Shown piece by piece: positions 6,114 through 6,253 of a stretch of 6,253 nucleotides of DNA; within the stretch, counting starts at the first letter, position 1; the number at the start of each line of letters is the position of its first letter. Source of the DNA: an uncultured Porphyromonadaceae bacterium (GTDB lineage Bacteria; Bacteroidota; Bacteroidia; Bacteroidales; Muribaculaceae); assembly GCA_947177605.1 (NCBI GenBank), contig CAMWUX010000076.1:1-6253 (forward strand). The letters run 5' to 3'. Both the position numbers and the translations under genes were made by a program. The notes under the pieces were generated by a model. That model did no database searches and was not told where the DNA came from. It saw only the letters and a program-made list of their open reading frames with translations.

Positions 6114-6253
6114 ATGTTCACAATGTTTCATGGATTCCATCTGGTAGAGGAATATCACCAATGGAAAAAAGAGCACCGTAACAATCGCAATCCTATAGGG
6201 ATCAAAGCATTAAAGTTAATATTTGCCATCGCCATACCATTGTTTTTCTGGAT
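6114..6253 (+). CDS. N-terminus of an unidentified probable membrane protein (3' truncated by window end)
   Basis: The ATG at 6114-6116 follows AAGGAAG (6103-6109) at good Shine-Dalgarno spacing, the best ribosome site in the window. The frame stays open for 46 codons to the edge. The N-terminal 30 residues are polar and rich in His, Lys and Arg (FHLVEEYHQWKKEHRNNRN). They are followed by a hydrophobic run from about residue 33 (LKLIFAIAIPLFFW) that is likely the start of a transmembrane helix, with the positive N-terminus facing the cytoplasm. It lies in the same frame as the preceding ORF, nine bases after its stop. Its place in the riboswitch transcript suggests B12-controlled expression, perhaps in cobalamin uptake or use, but no family is recognised. 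Confidence 0.5.
   Translation, partial: MFTMFHGFHLVEEYHQWKKEHRNNRNPIGIKALKLIFAIAIPLFFW

Noticed and set aside
5886..6176. Minus-strand 96-codon frame (GTG start) overlapping the riboswitch downstream region
   Set aside because: It opposes the strong promoter and riboswitch, has no promoter or ribosome site seen, and has no recognisable domain. It remains an alternative only if the plus-strand ORF proves false.

Overview
The window looks like chromosomal DNA from a member of the Bacteroidota, most likely order Bacteroidales (a Muribaculaceae- or Bacteroides-like gut organism; the family is a guess). Three things point there. First, three intergenic sites match the Bacteroidota sigma-70 -7 element TAnnTTTG. 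Second, the starts lack strong Shine-Dalgarno sequences and are preceded by A/T-rich leaders. Third, the proteins have Bacteroidota features: a 1265-residue DnaE with a well-preserved PHP domain, a YraN with a GHKEVD core, and a surface protein ending in a por-secretion-like tail. Coding regions are moderately GC-rich and the intergenic regions are AT-rich.

Layout. Bases 1-509 are the 3' end of a secreted or surface protein with a bacterial Ig-like domain and a C-terminal sorting-like segment. It ends at a perfect 10-bp intrinsic terminator (529-566). A small imperfect palindrome carrying GTCTCTAC lies at 576-598. On the minus strand, 611-4408 encodes the replicative DNA polymerase III alpha subunit (dnaE). 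Divergent from it on the plus strand are thioredoxin (trxA, 4519-4842) and a YraN/UPF0102 nuclease-like protein (4843-5217, GTG start directly abutting the trxA stop). The 110-bp dnaE/trxA gap holds two back-to-back promoter candidates. A hairpin at 5243-5275 closes the trxA-yraN unit.

Bases 5218-5891 contain no convincing gene but are rich in regulation: a well-matched promoter (5482-5514), a complete cobalamin riboswitch (5520-5679) beginning at the predicted transcription start, and about 210 nt of structured leader. Downstream are a small Cys-containing hypothetical ORF (5892-6104) and, in the same frame after one stop codon, the start of a probable small membrane protein (6114 to beyond the window end). 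The usual first cargo of such a riboswitch, a BtuB-like TonB-dependent receptor, is not recognisable in the window.

Functionally, the dnaE and trxA-yraN block is housekeeping (replication, thiol redox, probable nucleic-acid processing). The right end is a B12-controlled transcription unit whose first products I cannot identify. That right end is the part most worth following; nothing else here looks like a new system.
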